DNA of 57,572 nt from positions 1-57,572 of the forward strand of contig JBJELD010000044.1 of the NCBI GenBank assembly GCA_051878975.1, given 5' to 3'. The first letter of the stretch is position 1; each line of letters begins with the position of its first letter. Of the stretch, positions 42,214 to 50,771 are shown one piece after another. The position numbers and the translations under genes are program-made. The notes below the pieces were generated by a model. It worked only from the letters and a program-made list of their open reading frames with translations. It had not been told where the DNA came from and did no database searches. Source of the DNA: Caccovicinus sp051878975. Its GTDB lineage: Bacteria; Bacillota; Clostridia; Lachnospirales; Lachnospiraceae.

Positions 42214-43094
42214 CCTATGCTCTCCTTTTTCTCGCGTTTCAGATGTTTGTGTTTCCAGATGAGGACACAGGCGGCGCCCGTCACAAGAAGGATGGACAGA
42301 CACTGGGAGACCGGAAGTCCTGTTCCGAAAAACAGAAGCTGATCCGTCCTAAGCCCTTCAATCCAACTTCTTCCCAGACCGTAGCCCAGCAGATAAATCA
42401 GAAACATCTCACCGTCAAATTTTTTTCTCTTCCGGTACCATAACATAAACATCAGAAGGCATAAATTCCATAAGGATTCATATAGGAATGTGGGATGGAC
42501 CTGTATGTATTCCACGCCCTGCTCCACGATCTTATGATCAATCAGCTCCTGTGATATCATGGATGGATTTACGATGGACATCTTGATCCTCATCGCCAGC
42601 AGACTGTCCGTATATCCGCCAAAGGCCTCGCAGTTAAAAAAGTTCCCCCAGCGCCCGATAATCTGGCCCAGAACCAGTCCGAGGACGCCGCTGTCTGCCA
42701 TGGAAAAAAATGACACGTTTCTTACCTTTGCAAATACAATCAGAGTCAGAACCGCTCCGATCACGCCTCCGTAGATCGCCAGCCCGCCTGCCCGAAGATT
42801 GAAGATCTGAAGCAGATCATTCTTGTATGCATCCCACTGGAAAATCACGTAATAGGCACGCGCTCCAATGATCGAAAAAATGATGGCATATAATGCAAAA
42901 TCCAGGTACAGTTCCGGATCCTGTCCCCGTCTTTTTGCATCCGACTGTGCCAGCCAGATACCCGCCAGCATCCCGCATCCGATGATAATTCCATAAAATG
43001 CGATGCGGAACCCAAAGACCGAAATGCTGTTTCTCAAATGCCCGATGGTAATCCCAAGATGCACAAAGCTTAAATCCGCTCCACCCGTTGTCAT
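42210..43094 (-). CDS. lgt: prolipoprotein diacylglyceryl transferase
   Basis: Membrane enzyme that attaches diacylglycerol to the lipobox Cys of prolipoproteins. The 294-aa protein has about seven membrane segments and the Lgt signature GRWGNFFNCEAFG; the catalytic-region residues HPTFLYES and RTDQL are also present. GGAGAGGAG precedes the ATG at 43094. It has its own promoter and is followed by a Spo0E-like gene that overlaps it. Confidence 0.95.
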   Translation of the reverse strand: MTTGGADLSFVHLGITIGHLRNSISVFGFRIAFYGIIIGCGMLAGIWLAQSDAKRRGQDPELYLDFALYAIIFSIIGARAYYVIFQWDAYKNDLLQIFNLRAGGLAIYGGVIGAVLTLIVFAKVRNVSFFSMADSGVLGLVLGQIIGRWGNFFNCEAFGGYTDSLLAMRIKMSIVNPSMISQELIDHKIVEQGVEYIQVHPTFLYESLWNLCLLMFMLWYRKRKKFDGEMFLIYLLGYGLGRSWIEGLRTDQLLFFGTGLPVSQCLSILLVTGAACVLIWKHKHLKREKKESIG

Positions 43095-43128
43095 ATGTAA
43101 AACTCCTCTCCACCTTTAAGCTTCTTAC

Positions 43129-43157
43129 ATTTTACCCTGAAATCTCCGAAAAAGCAA
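43129..43157 (-). promoter_or_regulatory. sigma-A promoter of lgt and the Spo0E-like gene
   Basis: On the minus strand TTGCTT (43152-43157), 17 nt, TAAAAT (43129-43134), about 35 nt before the lgt ATG. Confidence 0.65.
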
Positions 43158-43186
43158 CGTATTTCGATTGACAGAATATGGGAGAA

Positions 43187-43193
43187 TTCGACA
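43187..43193. promoter_or_regulatory. candidate Spo0A box between lgt and ychF
   Basis: TTCGACA on the plus strand is the exact reverse complement of the 0A box TGTCGAA. It lies 30 nt upstream of the lgt -35. A single 7-mer may occur by chance; the Spo0E-like gene in the lgt unit makes it worth noting. Confidence 0.35.
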
Positions 43194-43324
43194 AGCAAAA
43201 ATTTTCCTTTTCATAGAAGAAAAACTATGCTATTCTAATAAATGATGCTGTGCTTCTTTTCCTTTCGCTGCAGCATCGCCAATGGACAGATTTCCATAAT
43301 AAACAGATAGGAAGGTAAGAAACG

Positions 43325-44422
43325 ATGAAGTTAGGTATTGTAGGGCTGCCGAATGTCGGCAAAAGCACCCTTTTTAATTCTCTGACCAAAGCAGGCGCCG
43401 AATCGGCCAATTACCCGTTTTGCACCATTGACCCGAATGTCGGCGTGGTTGCCGTTCCGGATTCCCGCTTAAAGCAGCTGGCCGCTCTGTATGATTCCGA
43501 AAAAATCACACCTGCTGTGATCGAATTCGTGGATATTGCCGGCCTGGTAAAGGGCGCATCCAAGGGTGAGGGTCTGGGAAACCAGTTCCTTTCCAATATC
43601 CGTGAGGTAGATGCCATTGTTCATGTGGTGCGCTGCTTCGAGGATCCCAATGTGATTCATGTAGATGGAAGTGTCGATCCGATGCGTGACATTGAAACCA
43701 TCAATCTGGAGCTGATCTTCTCCGATATCGAGATTCTGGAGCGCCGGATCGCCAAGACCTCCAAGGGCGCATTCAACAATAAGGAACTGGCAAAAGAGGT
43801 GGAGCTTCTTAAACGGATCAAGGACCGTCTGGAAGAAGGAAAGCTCGCAAGAGGCATGGAGCTTGCTGACGAGGAGGAAACGGAATTTGTCAATTCCTTA
43901 AATCTGCTGACCTGGAAGCCGGTTATTTTCGCTGCGAACGTAGCCGAGGAAGATCTGGCAGACGACGGCGCATCTAATCTGCACGTTCAGAAAGTACGAG
44001 AATTTGCTGCCGAAAACGGCTGTGAGGTATTCGTCATCTGTGCACAGATCGAGCAGGAAATTGCCGAGCTGGATGAAGATGAGAAGGCAATGTTTTTGGA
44101 GGATCTGGGCTTAACAGAGTCCGGTCTGGACAAGCTGATTGCTGCCAGCTACCGCATTCTGGGCCTGATCAGCTATCTGACAGCAGGTGTTACGGAGACC
44201 CGTGCATGGACCATCAAGGTAGGAACCAAGGCACCGCAGGCTGCCGGAAAGATTCACTCTGATTTCGAGCGCGGCTTTATCCGGGCCGAGGTTGTCAACT
44301 ATCAGGATCTTTTAGACTGCAAAACCTACGCAGCTGCCAAGGAAAAAGGTCTGGTCCGCCTGGAGGGCAAGGACTATGTAGTAAAGGACGGAGATGTGAT
44401 TCTCTTCCGCTTCAATGTATAA
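43325..44422 (+). CDS. ychF: redox-regulated ATPase YchF
   Basis: Obg-family P-loop protein that binds ATP in preference to GTP and associates with ribosomes. The 365-aa protein has Walker A GLPNVGKST (6-14), the G3 motif DIAGLV and the C-terminal TGS domain (about 280-365, FERGFIRAEVVNYQDLL). AGGAAGGTA precedes the ATG. It is a single-gene unit, divergent from lgt, ended by a bidirectional terminator. Confidence 0.97.
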   Translation: MKLGIVGLPNVGKSTLFNSLTKAGAESANYPFCTIDPNVGVVAVPDSRLKQLAALYDSEKITPAVIEFVDIAGLVKGASKGEGLGNQFLSNIREVDAIVHVVRCFEDPNVIHVDGSVDPMRDIETINLELIFSDIEILERRIAKTSKGAFNNKELAKEVELLKRIKDRLEEGKLARGMELADEEETEFVNSLNLLTWKPVIFAANVAEEDLADDGASNLHVQKVREFAAENGCEVFVICAQIEQEIAELDEDEKAMFLEDLGLTESGLDKLIAASYRILGLISYLTAGVTETRAWTIKVGTKAPQAAGKIHSDFERGFIRAEVVNYQDLLDCKTYAAAKEKGLVRLEGKDYVVKDGDVILFRFNV

Positions 44423-44447
44423 AATCAAAGTCGGCTCTGCCGCAGTA

Positions 44448-44484
44448 CAAAAACGGGCTGTCACCTTTTCTTCGGTGACAGCCC
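44448..44484. terminator. bidirectional terminator between ychF and the DUF1292 gene
   Basis: A perfect 11-bp stem (44455-44465 with 44474-44484) around an 8-nt loop. On the minus strand a run of five T follows; on the plus strand a T-rich but broken tail follows. Confidence 0.8.
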
Positions 44485-44526
44485 TGCTGTTTGTTACGTT
44501 TTTTGTTATCTGCGTTTCCGCTCTTT

Positions 44527-44874
44527 TTAATCTTCCAGTTCGTCCTCTCCTACCAGTTCATCGTACTCGGCAGAATCCAGCATCTCGTCAAATGCGTCAG
44601 ACACGATCTCAAATTCCTCATCATCTTCAATGTTTTCCAGATTCGGCTGACCGTTCTCATCCTCCGTATAACGGTACAGATAAACCTCGCCTTCCTCTGC
44701 AGCCGGACCTTCCATCGGGAGCAGCGCGATATACTCTTTGTCACCGGCCTGGAAGATATTAATCACGACACATTCCAGAGTCGTATCATCATCCAGAGTC
44801 AAGGTAACCGTCGTCTCCTCCGGCTCTTCTCCGTTCTCGCCTAAATTCCAGTTCAATTTTTCGTTGTCCTTCAT
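44527..44874 (-). CDS. DUF1292 domain-containing acidic protein
   Basis: Very acidic 115-aa protein of the DUF1292 family, common in Firmicutes, of unknown function. The core TVTLTLDDDTTLECVVINIFQAGDKEYIALLP (split here over about 22-53) and the acidic end VSDAFDEMLDSAEYDELV are typical. AGGAGG lies before the ATG at 44874; the in-frame codon at 44919 overlaps the promoter. It is transcribed alone. Confidence 0.85.
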   Translation of the reverse strand: MKDNEKLNWNLGENGEEPEETTVTLTLDDDTTLECVVINIFQAGDKEYIALLPMEGPAAEEGEVYLYRYTEDENGQPNLENIEDDEEFEIVSDAFDEMLDSAEYDELVGEDELED

Positions 44875-44909
44875 TCGTTGGTTCCTCCTAGGCCCATTAT
44901 TCTTAATAC

Positions 44910-44938
44910 ATTTTACCAAAAAACAGCAAAAAGCGCAA
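44910..44938 (-). promoter_or_regulatory. sigma-A promoter candidate for the DUF1292 gene
   Basis: On the minus strand TTGCGC (44933-44938), 17 nt, TAAAAT (44910-44915), starting 6 nt after the cobO stop. Confidence 0.6.
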
Positions 44939-44943
44939 GGTCT

Positions 44944-45474
44944 TTAATATTCGATTCCTTCTCTTGCCCGGATCCCCCTCTGGAACGGATGACGGACCGC
45001 TTTCATCTCCGTCACATAATCTGCCAGCTCCAGAAGTCCGGGCCACGGGCCACGCCCGGTCAGAACTACCTCCAGCGTACCCGGCCGTTCCTTTAAAAAA
45101 TTCTCAAGGGTCCGCTTTTCGATCAGCCCTGCATTGCAGGCCGCCAGAATCTCATCCAGAATCAGCAGGTCTGCCTCCTGTGCCAGGCAAACCGCCTGTC
45201 CAAACAACTCCTGATAATAAACCGCGGCCTCCGCCTTTTCTGTCTCCGTCATCTGAAAGGTAAAACCAAAACTCTTTTCACAGGGGAGCAGAACGATCCC
45301 CGGAATGGATCTGAGTACCCAAACCTCCCCGGAATCCTCCGTTTTCAGAAATCGTGCCATCAACACGTTTTTCCCTCGTCCGGCCGCCCTCACCGCCAGA
45401 CCAACCGCCGCAGTCGTCTTTCCCTTCCCGTCTCCGCAGTACACATGGACAAGTGCGTTCTTCTCACTGTTCAC
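44944..45474 (-). CDS. cobO: corrinoid adenosyltransferase (CobO/BtuR type)
   Basis: Transfers the adenosyl group of ATP to cobalt in cob(I)alamin or cobyrinic acid a,c-diamide. The 176-aa protein has Walker A GDGKGKTT (14-21), the Walker B-like LLILDEILAACNAG and GRGPWPGLLELADYVTEM. The start is GTG at 45474 with a weak GGCGG site, 21 nt after the helicase stop. No other cobalamin genes are here, so a salvage role is likely. Confidence 0.92.
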   Translation of the reverse strand: MNSEKNALVHVYCGDGKGKTTAAVGLAVRAAGRGKNVLMARFLKTEDSGEVWVLRSIPGIVLLPCEKSFGFTFQMTETEKAEAAVYYQELFGQAVCLAQEADLLILDEILAACNAGLIEKRTLENFLKERPGTLEVVLTGRGPWPGLLELADYVTEMKAVRHPFQRGIRAREGIEY

Positions 45475-45495
45475 AGCTTCCGCCTGCCTTTCCCG

Positions 45496-47337
45496 TTAAT
45501 GTGCGGTTTCCTCCAGATATTCTCTCACAAACCGCGATACTTCCATTTTCTTATGATACCGTTCCTTCACATAATAAATATGAAGCCGCTCCCTGGCTCT
45601 CGTCATCGCCACATAAAACATCCGGCGCTCCTCTTCCAGATCCGCCTCCAGAACTGCCTTATGATGCGGCGTGACGCCTTCATTTGCATCCAGAATGTAC
45701 ACGATCCGAAATTCCAGTCCCTTAGCGCTGTGCATGGTCATCAGCGCAACACCTTCTTTCTTCCGGTTCCGGTCCCGGACCTGCTGCTGAAGCTGCTCCC
45801 GGTACTCCAGAATATGATGAAACCAGGCCTCACAGGTTTTATACTGGGCAGCGCTTTCCTGAATCTGATCCGCTACCTCATAAAGCTCCTCCGGTTTCAT
45901 CCGACGCGCCCCGGCATATTCCTTCAGAAAATCATTATACCCAACTGCCTTCCGAATATAATTGATTGCGGCCGAAGGCGCCATTTTTCGAATGGCAGAC
46001 AGATGATACTCCAGATCCTCGATCCGCTCCACCATCCATCCTTTATCCTGATAAAAGGATTTCACCTGCTCCCAGCTGATCAGCGTTCCTTCCAGAGCAT
46101 CCCGGCTGATGTAGCGCTTCGGCCGGTTGATGACGGACAGCACCCGGCCCCGCTCCGTATGGCCCCTTGCGATCAGAATGTAATCCAAAAGGTTTCTGGC
46201 GATCCAGTGGTCATAGATATTCGGCAGCTCGTCCCGGATCTGAAACGGAATATTGTACTCCATCATCTTTTCCACCAGAAGGCGCGGGCCCTGATTGGTG
46301 CGGAACAACACGGCAATCTCCTCATACGCAGCTCCGATCCGAATATAGTCCCGGATTTCCCGGCAGATGTTGTCCACTTCCTCGGCCCCGTCCTTCCAGA
46401 CCCGCGTGATGACCGGCCGGCCCTTCCCCTTCTGCGCCCGGATATCTTTTGGAAAGCGGGTCTTATTGTGAGCAATCACGTTCCCGGCCGCTTCTACGAT
46501 CTGCGGCGTAGAACGGTAATTGATATTCAGAAGAATCTGTTCACTGTCCGGATAATCCTTCGGAAATCCCAGCATCAGCTCCGGTCTGGCTCCGCGGAAC
46601 CGGTAAATGGACTGATCATCATCCCCAACCACAAACAGGTTGTTCTGCGGCAGCGCCATCATCCGGACCACTTCATATTGAATCCGGTTGATATCCTGAA
46701 ATTCATCAATCAGAATATACTGATATTTTTTCTGCCAGGCAGAAAGGATATCCTTCCGCTCCCGAAACAGCTGCCAGCACATCACCAGCATATCATCAAA
46801 ATCCAGAAGTCCCAGCTTCCTCAGACCTTCTTCGTAGCTCTCATAAAGCTGCTTAAAAATCTCCGCGGAACAGTTTTTTGCATAATAATGATCCAGCGAA
46901 ATCATTTCCCCCTTCACCGCGCTGATCTCATTCAAAATCGAGCGGATAAACTCTCCTTCATCCTCCAGATCCAGAGCAAGATGTTCCATCTCCTCCCGGA
47001 TCAGCCGGACCCGCTGCTCCTCTTTTACAATGCTGGACGCATCATACTGGTAAGCAAGCTTTAATATATGAAAAAACACAGAATGGAAGGTGCCAAAACT
47101 GACCCTTCCACCCATATGCTTCTCTTCCGAAGCCAGATACCTCTCTTCCATTTCGCTGGCAGCTGCCCTGGTAAAGGTAATCACCAGAATCGAAGACGGA
47201 TTGACGCCCTGACGTTCCACCAGATTCCGGACCCGGCCCACAATCACCGTGGTCTTTCCAGAACCCGGACCGGCCAGAACCATCATCGGTCCCTTCCCGT
47301 GGCTCACCGCCCGGGTCTGTGCTTCATTAAACGGCAT
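45496..47337 (-). CDS. UvrD/PcrA-type superfamily 1 DNA helicase
   Basis: ATP-dependent 3'-5' helicase of 613 aa, somewhat shorter than PcrA (about 720-740 aa) because the C-terminal part after the helicase core is small. Walker A AGPGSGKT lies at 22-29, DEFQD at 211-215, GDDDQSIYRFRGA follows, and the late motifs MTMHSAKGLEF and VAMTRAR are intact. GGAGGG precedes the ATG at 47337, which overlaps the gltX stop by 11 nt. A role in repair or recombination is likely; it may not be the main PcrA. Confidence 0.93.
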   Translation of the reverse strand: MPFNEAQTRAVSHGKGPMMVLAGPGSGKTTVIVGRVRNLVERQGVNPSSILVITFTRAAASEMEERYLASEEKHMGGRVSFGTFHSVFFHILKLAYQYDASSIVKEEQRVRLIREEMEHLALDLEDEGEFIRSILNEISAVKGEMISLDHYYAKNCSAEIFKQLYESYEEGLRKLGLLDFDDMLVMCWQLFRERKDILSAWQKKYQYILIDEFQDINRIQYEVVRMMALPQNNLFVVGDDDQSIYRFRGARPELMLGFPKDYPDSEQILLNINYRSTPQIVEAAGNVIAHNKTRFPKDIRAQKGKGRPVITRVWKDGAEEVDNICREIRDYIRIGAAYEEIAVLFRTNQGPRLLVEKMMEYNIPFQIRDELPNIYDHWIARNLLDYILIARGHTERGRVLSVINRPKRYISRDALEGTLISWEQVKSFYQDKGWMVERIEDLEYHLSAIRKMAPSAAINYIRKAVGYNDFLKEYAGARRMKPEELYEVADQIQESAAQYKTCEAWFHHILEYREQLQQQVRDRNRKKEGVALMTMHSAKGLEFRIVYILDANEGVTPHHKAVLEADLEEERRMFYVAMTRARERLHIYYVKERYHKKMEVSRFVREYLEETAH

Positions 47338-48787
47338 TGCTGCCCTCCAGTTTCTCAATTGCTGCCCGGATCCGAGCCAGAGACTCTTCCTTTCCAAGTA
47401 CTTCCATAATTTCGGTAGCACCTGCAGGTGTCATCTGCCTGCCGGATACGGCCGTACGGATCGGCCACATAACAAAGCCGGTCTTATAGCCCTTCTCATT
47501 GACATACTCCATCAGCTTCTGATACAGCGCATCGTTGCTGAAATCCTCCTGCGCCTCCAGAATCGGCAGCACGTCCTTCAGCACGGCAAGCGAGGTTTCC
47601 GGCGTGCTCTTCATCTTCTTGTGCTGATACATGGACACGTCATACTCCGGCATCTTCTCAAAGAAATCAATGTGATCCGCAATGTCCGGGAAAATCTCGA
47701 TCCTGGTCTTCACCATTTTTGCGATCTTCCGGAAATCCAGATCCTTGTGAATCACTTTCTGAATGTAAGGAAGCGCCATCTCATAGAACTTCTCCTCATC
47801 CATCGCCTTCATATATTCGCCGTTCATCCATTTTAACTTGGTCATATCGAATACGGCCGGAGATTTGCTCATACGGCGATAATCAAACTCCTTCACCATC
47901 TCCTCCAGGCTGAAGATCTCCCGGTTTCCTTCCGGTGACCAGCCAAGCAGCGCCACATAATTGACTACTGCCTCTGTTAAAAAGCCCTGGTCAATCAGAT
48001 CCTCATAGGAAGAATGTCCGCTTCTCTTGCTCAGCTTCTGATGCTCCTCATTGGTGATCAGCGGGCAGTGTACGTATACCGGCACCTCCCAGCCGAACGC
48101 ATCATACAGACGATTATACTTCGGGGAGGAGGACAAATACTCATTTCCCCTTACCACATGGGTGATCCCCATCAGATGATCATCTACTACATTGGCAAAA
48201 TTATAGGTCGGATAACCGTCGGACTTGATCAGTACCATATCATCCAACTCGGAATTGTCCACCGTAATGTCCCCGTAAATCTCGTCATGGAACGTCGTAG
48301 TTCCCTCCGTCGGATTATTCTGGCGGATAACATACGGAATGCCGGCCTTTAAGTTAGCCTCGATCTCTTCCTTGGAAAGCTGCAGACAATGCTTGTCATA
48401 GTTCATGATCATCTCGCCGTTTACCTCATGCTTCAGGCTTTCCAGGCGCTCCGGCGTACAGAAGCAGTAATAGGCCTCGCCTTTCTCAATCAGCTTTTTG
48501 GCGTACTCCAGATAAATGCCGGCCTTCTGACGCTCACTCTGCACATACGGCCCGCAGCCTCCGTCCTTGTCCGGACCCTCATCATGGATCAGTCCGGTTT
48601 CCTGGAGTGTATGGTAAATAATCTCCGTTGCGCCTTCTACATAGCGCTCCTGATCCGTATCTTCAATTCGAAGGAGAAAATCTCCGCCCTCATGCTTGGC
48701 AATCAAATACGCATATAATGCTGTTCTTAAATTTCCTACATGCATCCGTCCGGTCGGGCTGGGTGCATATCTGGTTCTAACCTTCAT
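47327..48787 (-). CDS. gltX: glutamyl-tRNA synthetase
   Basis: Charges tRNA-Glu; in organisms without GlnRS it also charges tRNA-Gln for later amidation. The 486-aa class I synthetase has the HIGH-type motif PSPTGRMHVGN (9-19) and the KMSKS-type motif KLSKR (251-255). TAGGAGCG precedes the ATG. It heads a gltX-helicase-cobO unit with its own promoter and structured leader. Confidence 0.97.
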   Translation of the reverse strand: MKVRTRYAPSPTGRMHVGNLRTALYAYLIAKHEGGDFLLRIEDTDQERYVEGATEIIYHTLQETGLIHDEGPDKDGGCGPYVQSERQKAGIYLEYAKKLIEKGEAYYCFCTPERLESLKHEVNGEMIMNYDKHCLQLSKEEIEANLKAGIPYVIRQNNPTEGTTTFHDEIYGDITVDNSELDDMVLIKSDGYPTYNFANVVDDHLMGITHVVRGNEYLSSSPKYNRLYDAFGWEVPVYVHCPLITNEEHQKLSKRSGHSSYEDLIDQGFLTEAVVNYVALLGWSPEGNREIFSLEEMVKEFDYRRMSKSPAVFDMTKLKWMNGEYMKAMDEEKFYEMALPYIQKVIHKDLDFRKIAKMVKTRIEIFPDIADHIDFFEKMPEYDVSMYQHKKMKSTPETSLAVLKDVLPILEAQEDFSNDALYQKLMEYVNEKGYKTGFVMWPIRTAVSGRQMTPAGATEIMEVLGKEESLARIRAAIEKLEGSNAV

Positions 48788-48823
48788 GTTCGTTCGCTCC
48801 TAGTATTTTTTATGCGATAGTGA

Positions 48824-48884
48824 GGAAGAAGCCGAAACCCGGGCATTCTTTCAAGTTACGGCCCGCCGCAGCCCGTTTCTTCCC
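48824..48884 (-). promoter_or_regulatory. structured leader before gltX
   Basis: On the minus strand GAAACGGGC (48871-48879) can pair with GCCCG/TTTC (48834-48844, two bulged G), and GGAAGAA can pair with TTCTTCC outside it. It lies between the gltX promoter and start. No T-run follows, so it is not a clear terminator, and I see no T-box landmarks. Confidence 0.4.
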
Positions 48885-48900
48885 CATCCTCATCGCTACC

Positions 48901-48929
48901 ATTATAAATCAAAGCCCCCGAATTGACAA
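48901..48929 (-). promoter_or_regulatory. sigma-A promoter of gltX
   Basis: On the minus strand TTGTCA (48924-48929), 17 nt, a perfect TATAAT (48901-48906), directly after the mgtE stop and about 110 nt before gltX. Confidence 0.85.
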
Positions 48930-48939
48930 TGCCTTCCTC

Positions 48940-50292
48940 CTACGAAAGATGGAGAAACTCCACCGCCAGGCGGAAATATACCATCAGACTGACCGCGTCT
49001 ACAATGGTGGTAATCAGCGGCGCCGCCATAATGGCCGGATCCAGCTTCATGCACTTTGCTGCAATCGGAAGCAGGCAGCCAATGGTCTTGGCAATCACAA
49101 CCGTAACCAGCAGGCTGAGCACCACCGTCAGGCAGACCATGCTCTGGCCCGGATACATGATGATCAGACGAAGGAAATTCACTGCGCCCAGAATCGCACC
49201 GACCACCAGTCCGACCCGCAGCTCCTTCCAGAACACCAGGAAGACATCCTTTGGCTGAATCTCCCCGACTGCCATACCACGAATGATCAGCGTGCTGGAC
49301 TGGCTGCCTGCATTGCCGCCCGTATCCGTCAGCATCGGAATGAAGGTCACCAGCAGAGGAAGCACAGCAAACGCTTCCTCATATTTTGCCAGAATCCCGC
49401 CGGTAATCATACTGCTGAGCATCAGAACCAGAAGCCAGGCAATCCGGTTCTTGGCCAGCTGAAACACGCCGGTCTTTAAATACGGCTTTTCGCTGGGATG
49501 CATGGCCGCCATCTTTTCAAAGTCTTCGGTGGCTTCCTCTTCCATAACATCCACCACATCATCGACTGTGACAATTCCCACCAGACGATTTTCATGATCC
49601 ACTACCGGGAGAGACAGGAGATCATATTTGTGGAACTGCTCCACCACCGCCTCCTGATCCTCCGTGGTCACCGCCTTGATGACATGCGTATCCATAATGT
49701 CCTCCAGCACCGCCTCATAAGGATGCATCAGAAGATCCTTGACCGTCACCACACCCTCCAGACTCCGCTTTGCATCCATCACATAACAGGTATAGATCGT
49801 TTCCTTATCCACACCATGCTTCCGGATATAAGCAAATGCCTGTTCCACCGTCATATTCTTTTTCAGTCCCACATACTCCGCTGTCATAATGCTTCCAGCA
49901 CTGTTCTCCGGATAGTTCAGAAACTGATTGATCAGATTCCGGGTATCCGGCGACGCATTCTGAAGAACACGTTTCACCAGAATCGCCGGCAGCTCTTCCA
50001 GCATATCCACCGCATCATCCACATACAGATCATCCACAATGCTGCGAAGCTCCTGATCCGTAATACTTTTCACAATGTGCGTCTGCTCCTCCGGCTCCAG
50101 ATTGGCAAATACATCCGATGCCAGTTCCTTGGGAAGTGTCCGGAATACCACAACCATCTGCTCCGGATTTAATTCCATCAAAAACGATGCCACATCAGCC
50201 TCGTTCATTTCGACAAGCTGCTCCTTCAGTCTGCGGAACTGCTTTTCCTCTACCATTTTCTTAAATTCTTCCATGTCAAAAAGCTTCTGCAT
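48940..50292 (-). CDS. mgtE: magnesium transporter MgtE
   Basis: Mg2+ channel gated by cytosolic Mg2+. The 450-aa protein has an N-terminal superhelical domain (about 1-130), two CBS domains (about 135-255) and five C-terminal membrane segments with the pore region LVTFIPMLTDTGGNAGSQSSTL and a PLITTIVDAVSLMVYF end. An AAAGGAG site precedes the ATG at 50292. The upstream 480 nt hold a terminator-like hairpin and no other gene, so the gene may be controlled by an RNA leader. Confidence 0.95.
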   Translation of the reverse strand: MQKLFDMEEFKKMVEEKQFRRLKEQLVEMNEADVASFLMELNPEQMVVVFRTLPKELASDVFANLEPEEQTHIVKSITDQELRSIVDDLYVDDAVDMLEELPAILVKRVLQNASPDTRNLINQFLNYPENSAGSIMTAEYVGLKKNMTVEQAFAYIRKHGVDKETIYTCYVMDAKRSLEGVVTVKDLLMHPYEAVLEDIMDTHVIKAVTTEDQEAVVEQFHKYDLLSLPVVDHENRLVGIVTVDDVVDVMEEEATEDFEKMAAMHPSEKPYLKTGVFQLAKNRIAWLLVLMLSSMITGGILAKYEEAFAVLPLLVTFIPMLTDTGGNAGSQSSTLIIRGMAVGEIQPKDVFLVFWKELRVGLVVGAILGAVNFLRLIIMYPGQSMVCLTVVLSLLVTVVIAKTIGCLLPIAAKCMKLDPAIMAAPLITTIVDAVSLMVYFRLAVEFLHLS

Positions 50293-50385
50293 GTTTCCTC
50301 GCTCCTTTCCGTTTTTCTACCGATCAGGACAGAACGGATATCCGGGAGCGTTTTGCTGTCAAAAAACAATACATTTTTACACAGC

Positions 50386-50414
50386 AAAAAGCTGCCATCT
50401 ATCCAGATGACAGC
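50386..50414 (-). terminator. terminator-like hairpin about 95 nt before mgtE
   Basis: On the minus strand GCTGTCATCT (50405-50414) pairs with AGATGGCAGC (50391-50400; one G-T pair) around a 4-nt loop and is followed by TTTTT (50386-50390). It may end the carboxypeptidase transcript or act as an attenuator for mgtE. Confidence 0.75.
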
Positions 50415-50771
50415 AGTTATAAGCGCAGAAACAACAGTCTGATCAAATCCCCTCTGCCAGACTGCACGAAACAGCGCGGCGCAAACTTTCCCCGTCTTCA
50501 TACTCTGCGCACTTTGGCAGGGAAAGCTTACCAGATTCTGTTAAACTGCAAAGTGCCACAGGCTGAAAGGCCCGAGTCTGCAGCTCTGATCTGCTCGTTC
50601 CGTCTTTCTTTTTCGTTTATAACTGCGGCATATGATCTCCATCCTCTGACTTCGGCCTTCCATCCTGTTTCACTTCCTTTCATTTTTATCGCTACCAACA
50701 GCTTAACGGACTGTATTCCATTTGTCAACAGGCAACGTTCATTTTTCACAAATTTTACGTTTTTCTGTATT
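50415..50771 (-). other. gene-free region between the M14 gene and mgtE
   Basis: About 360 nt without a convincing gene. On the minus strand TTGACA (50723-50728) with TAAGCT (50700-50705) at 17 nt is a possible promoter. An 11-bp stem with one bulge (50546-50556 with 50509-50520) lies downstream, then the hairpin at 50386-50414. This looks like a leader or small RNA of about 300 nt, but I could not match it to a known riboswitch; M-box landmarks are not seen. Confidence 0.45.

Noticed and set aside
45445..47064. 539-aa plus-strand open frame
   Set aside because: It is fully antisense to the UvrD-type helicase, has no ribosome site, and has a His/Arg/Leu-rich composition typical of shadow frames.
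50528..50749. 73-aa minus-strand open frame before mgtE
   Set aside because: GGAAGT-like sites do not fit its start, composition is unremarkable, and it overlaps the hairpin region; better seen as non-coding.
50293..50771. M-box (ykoK) Mg2+ riboswitch before mgtE
   Set aside because: The conserved GGTGAGGCTCCT-type core was not found by eye; a covariance search would be needed to exclude a divergent form.
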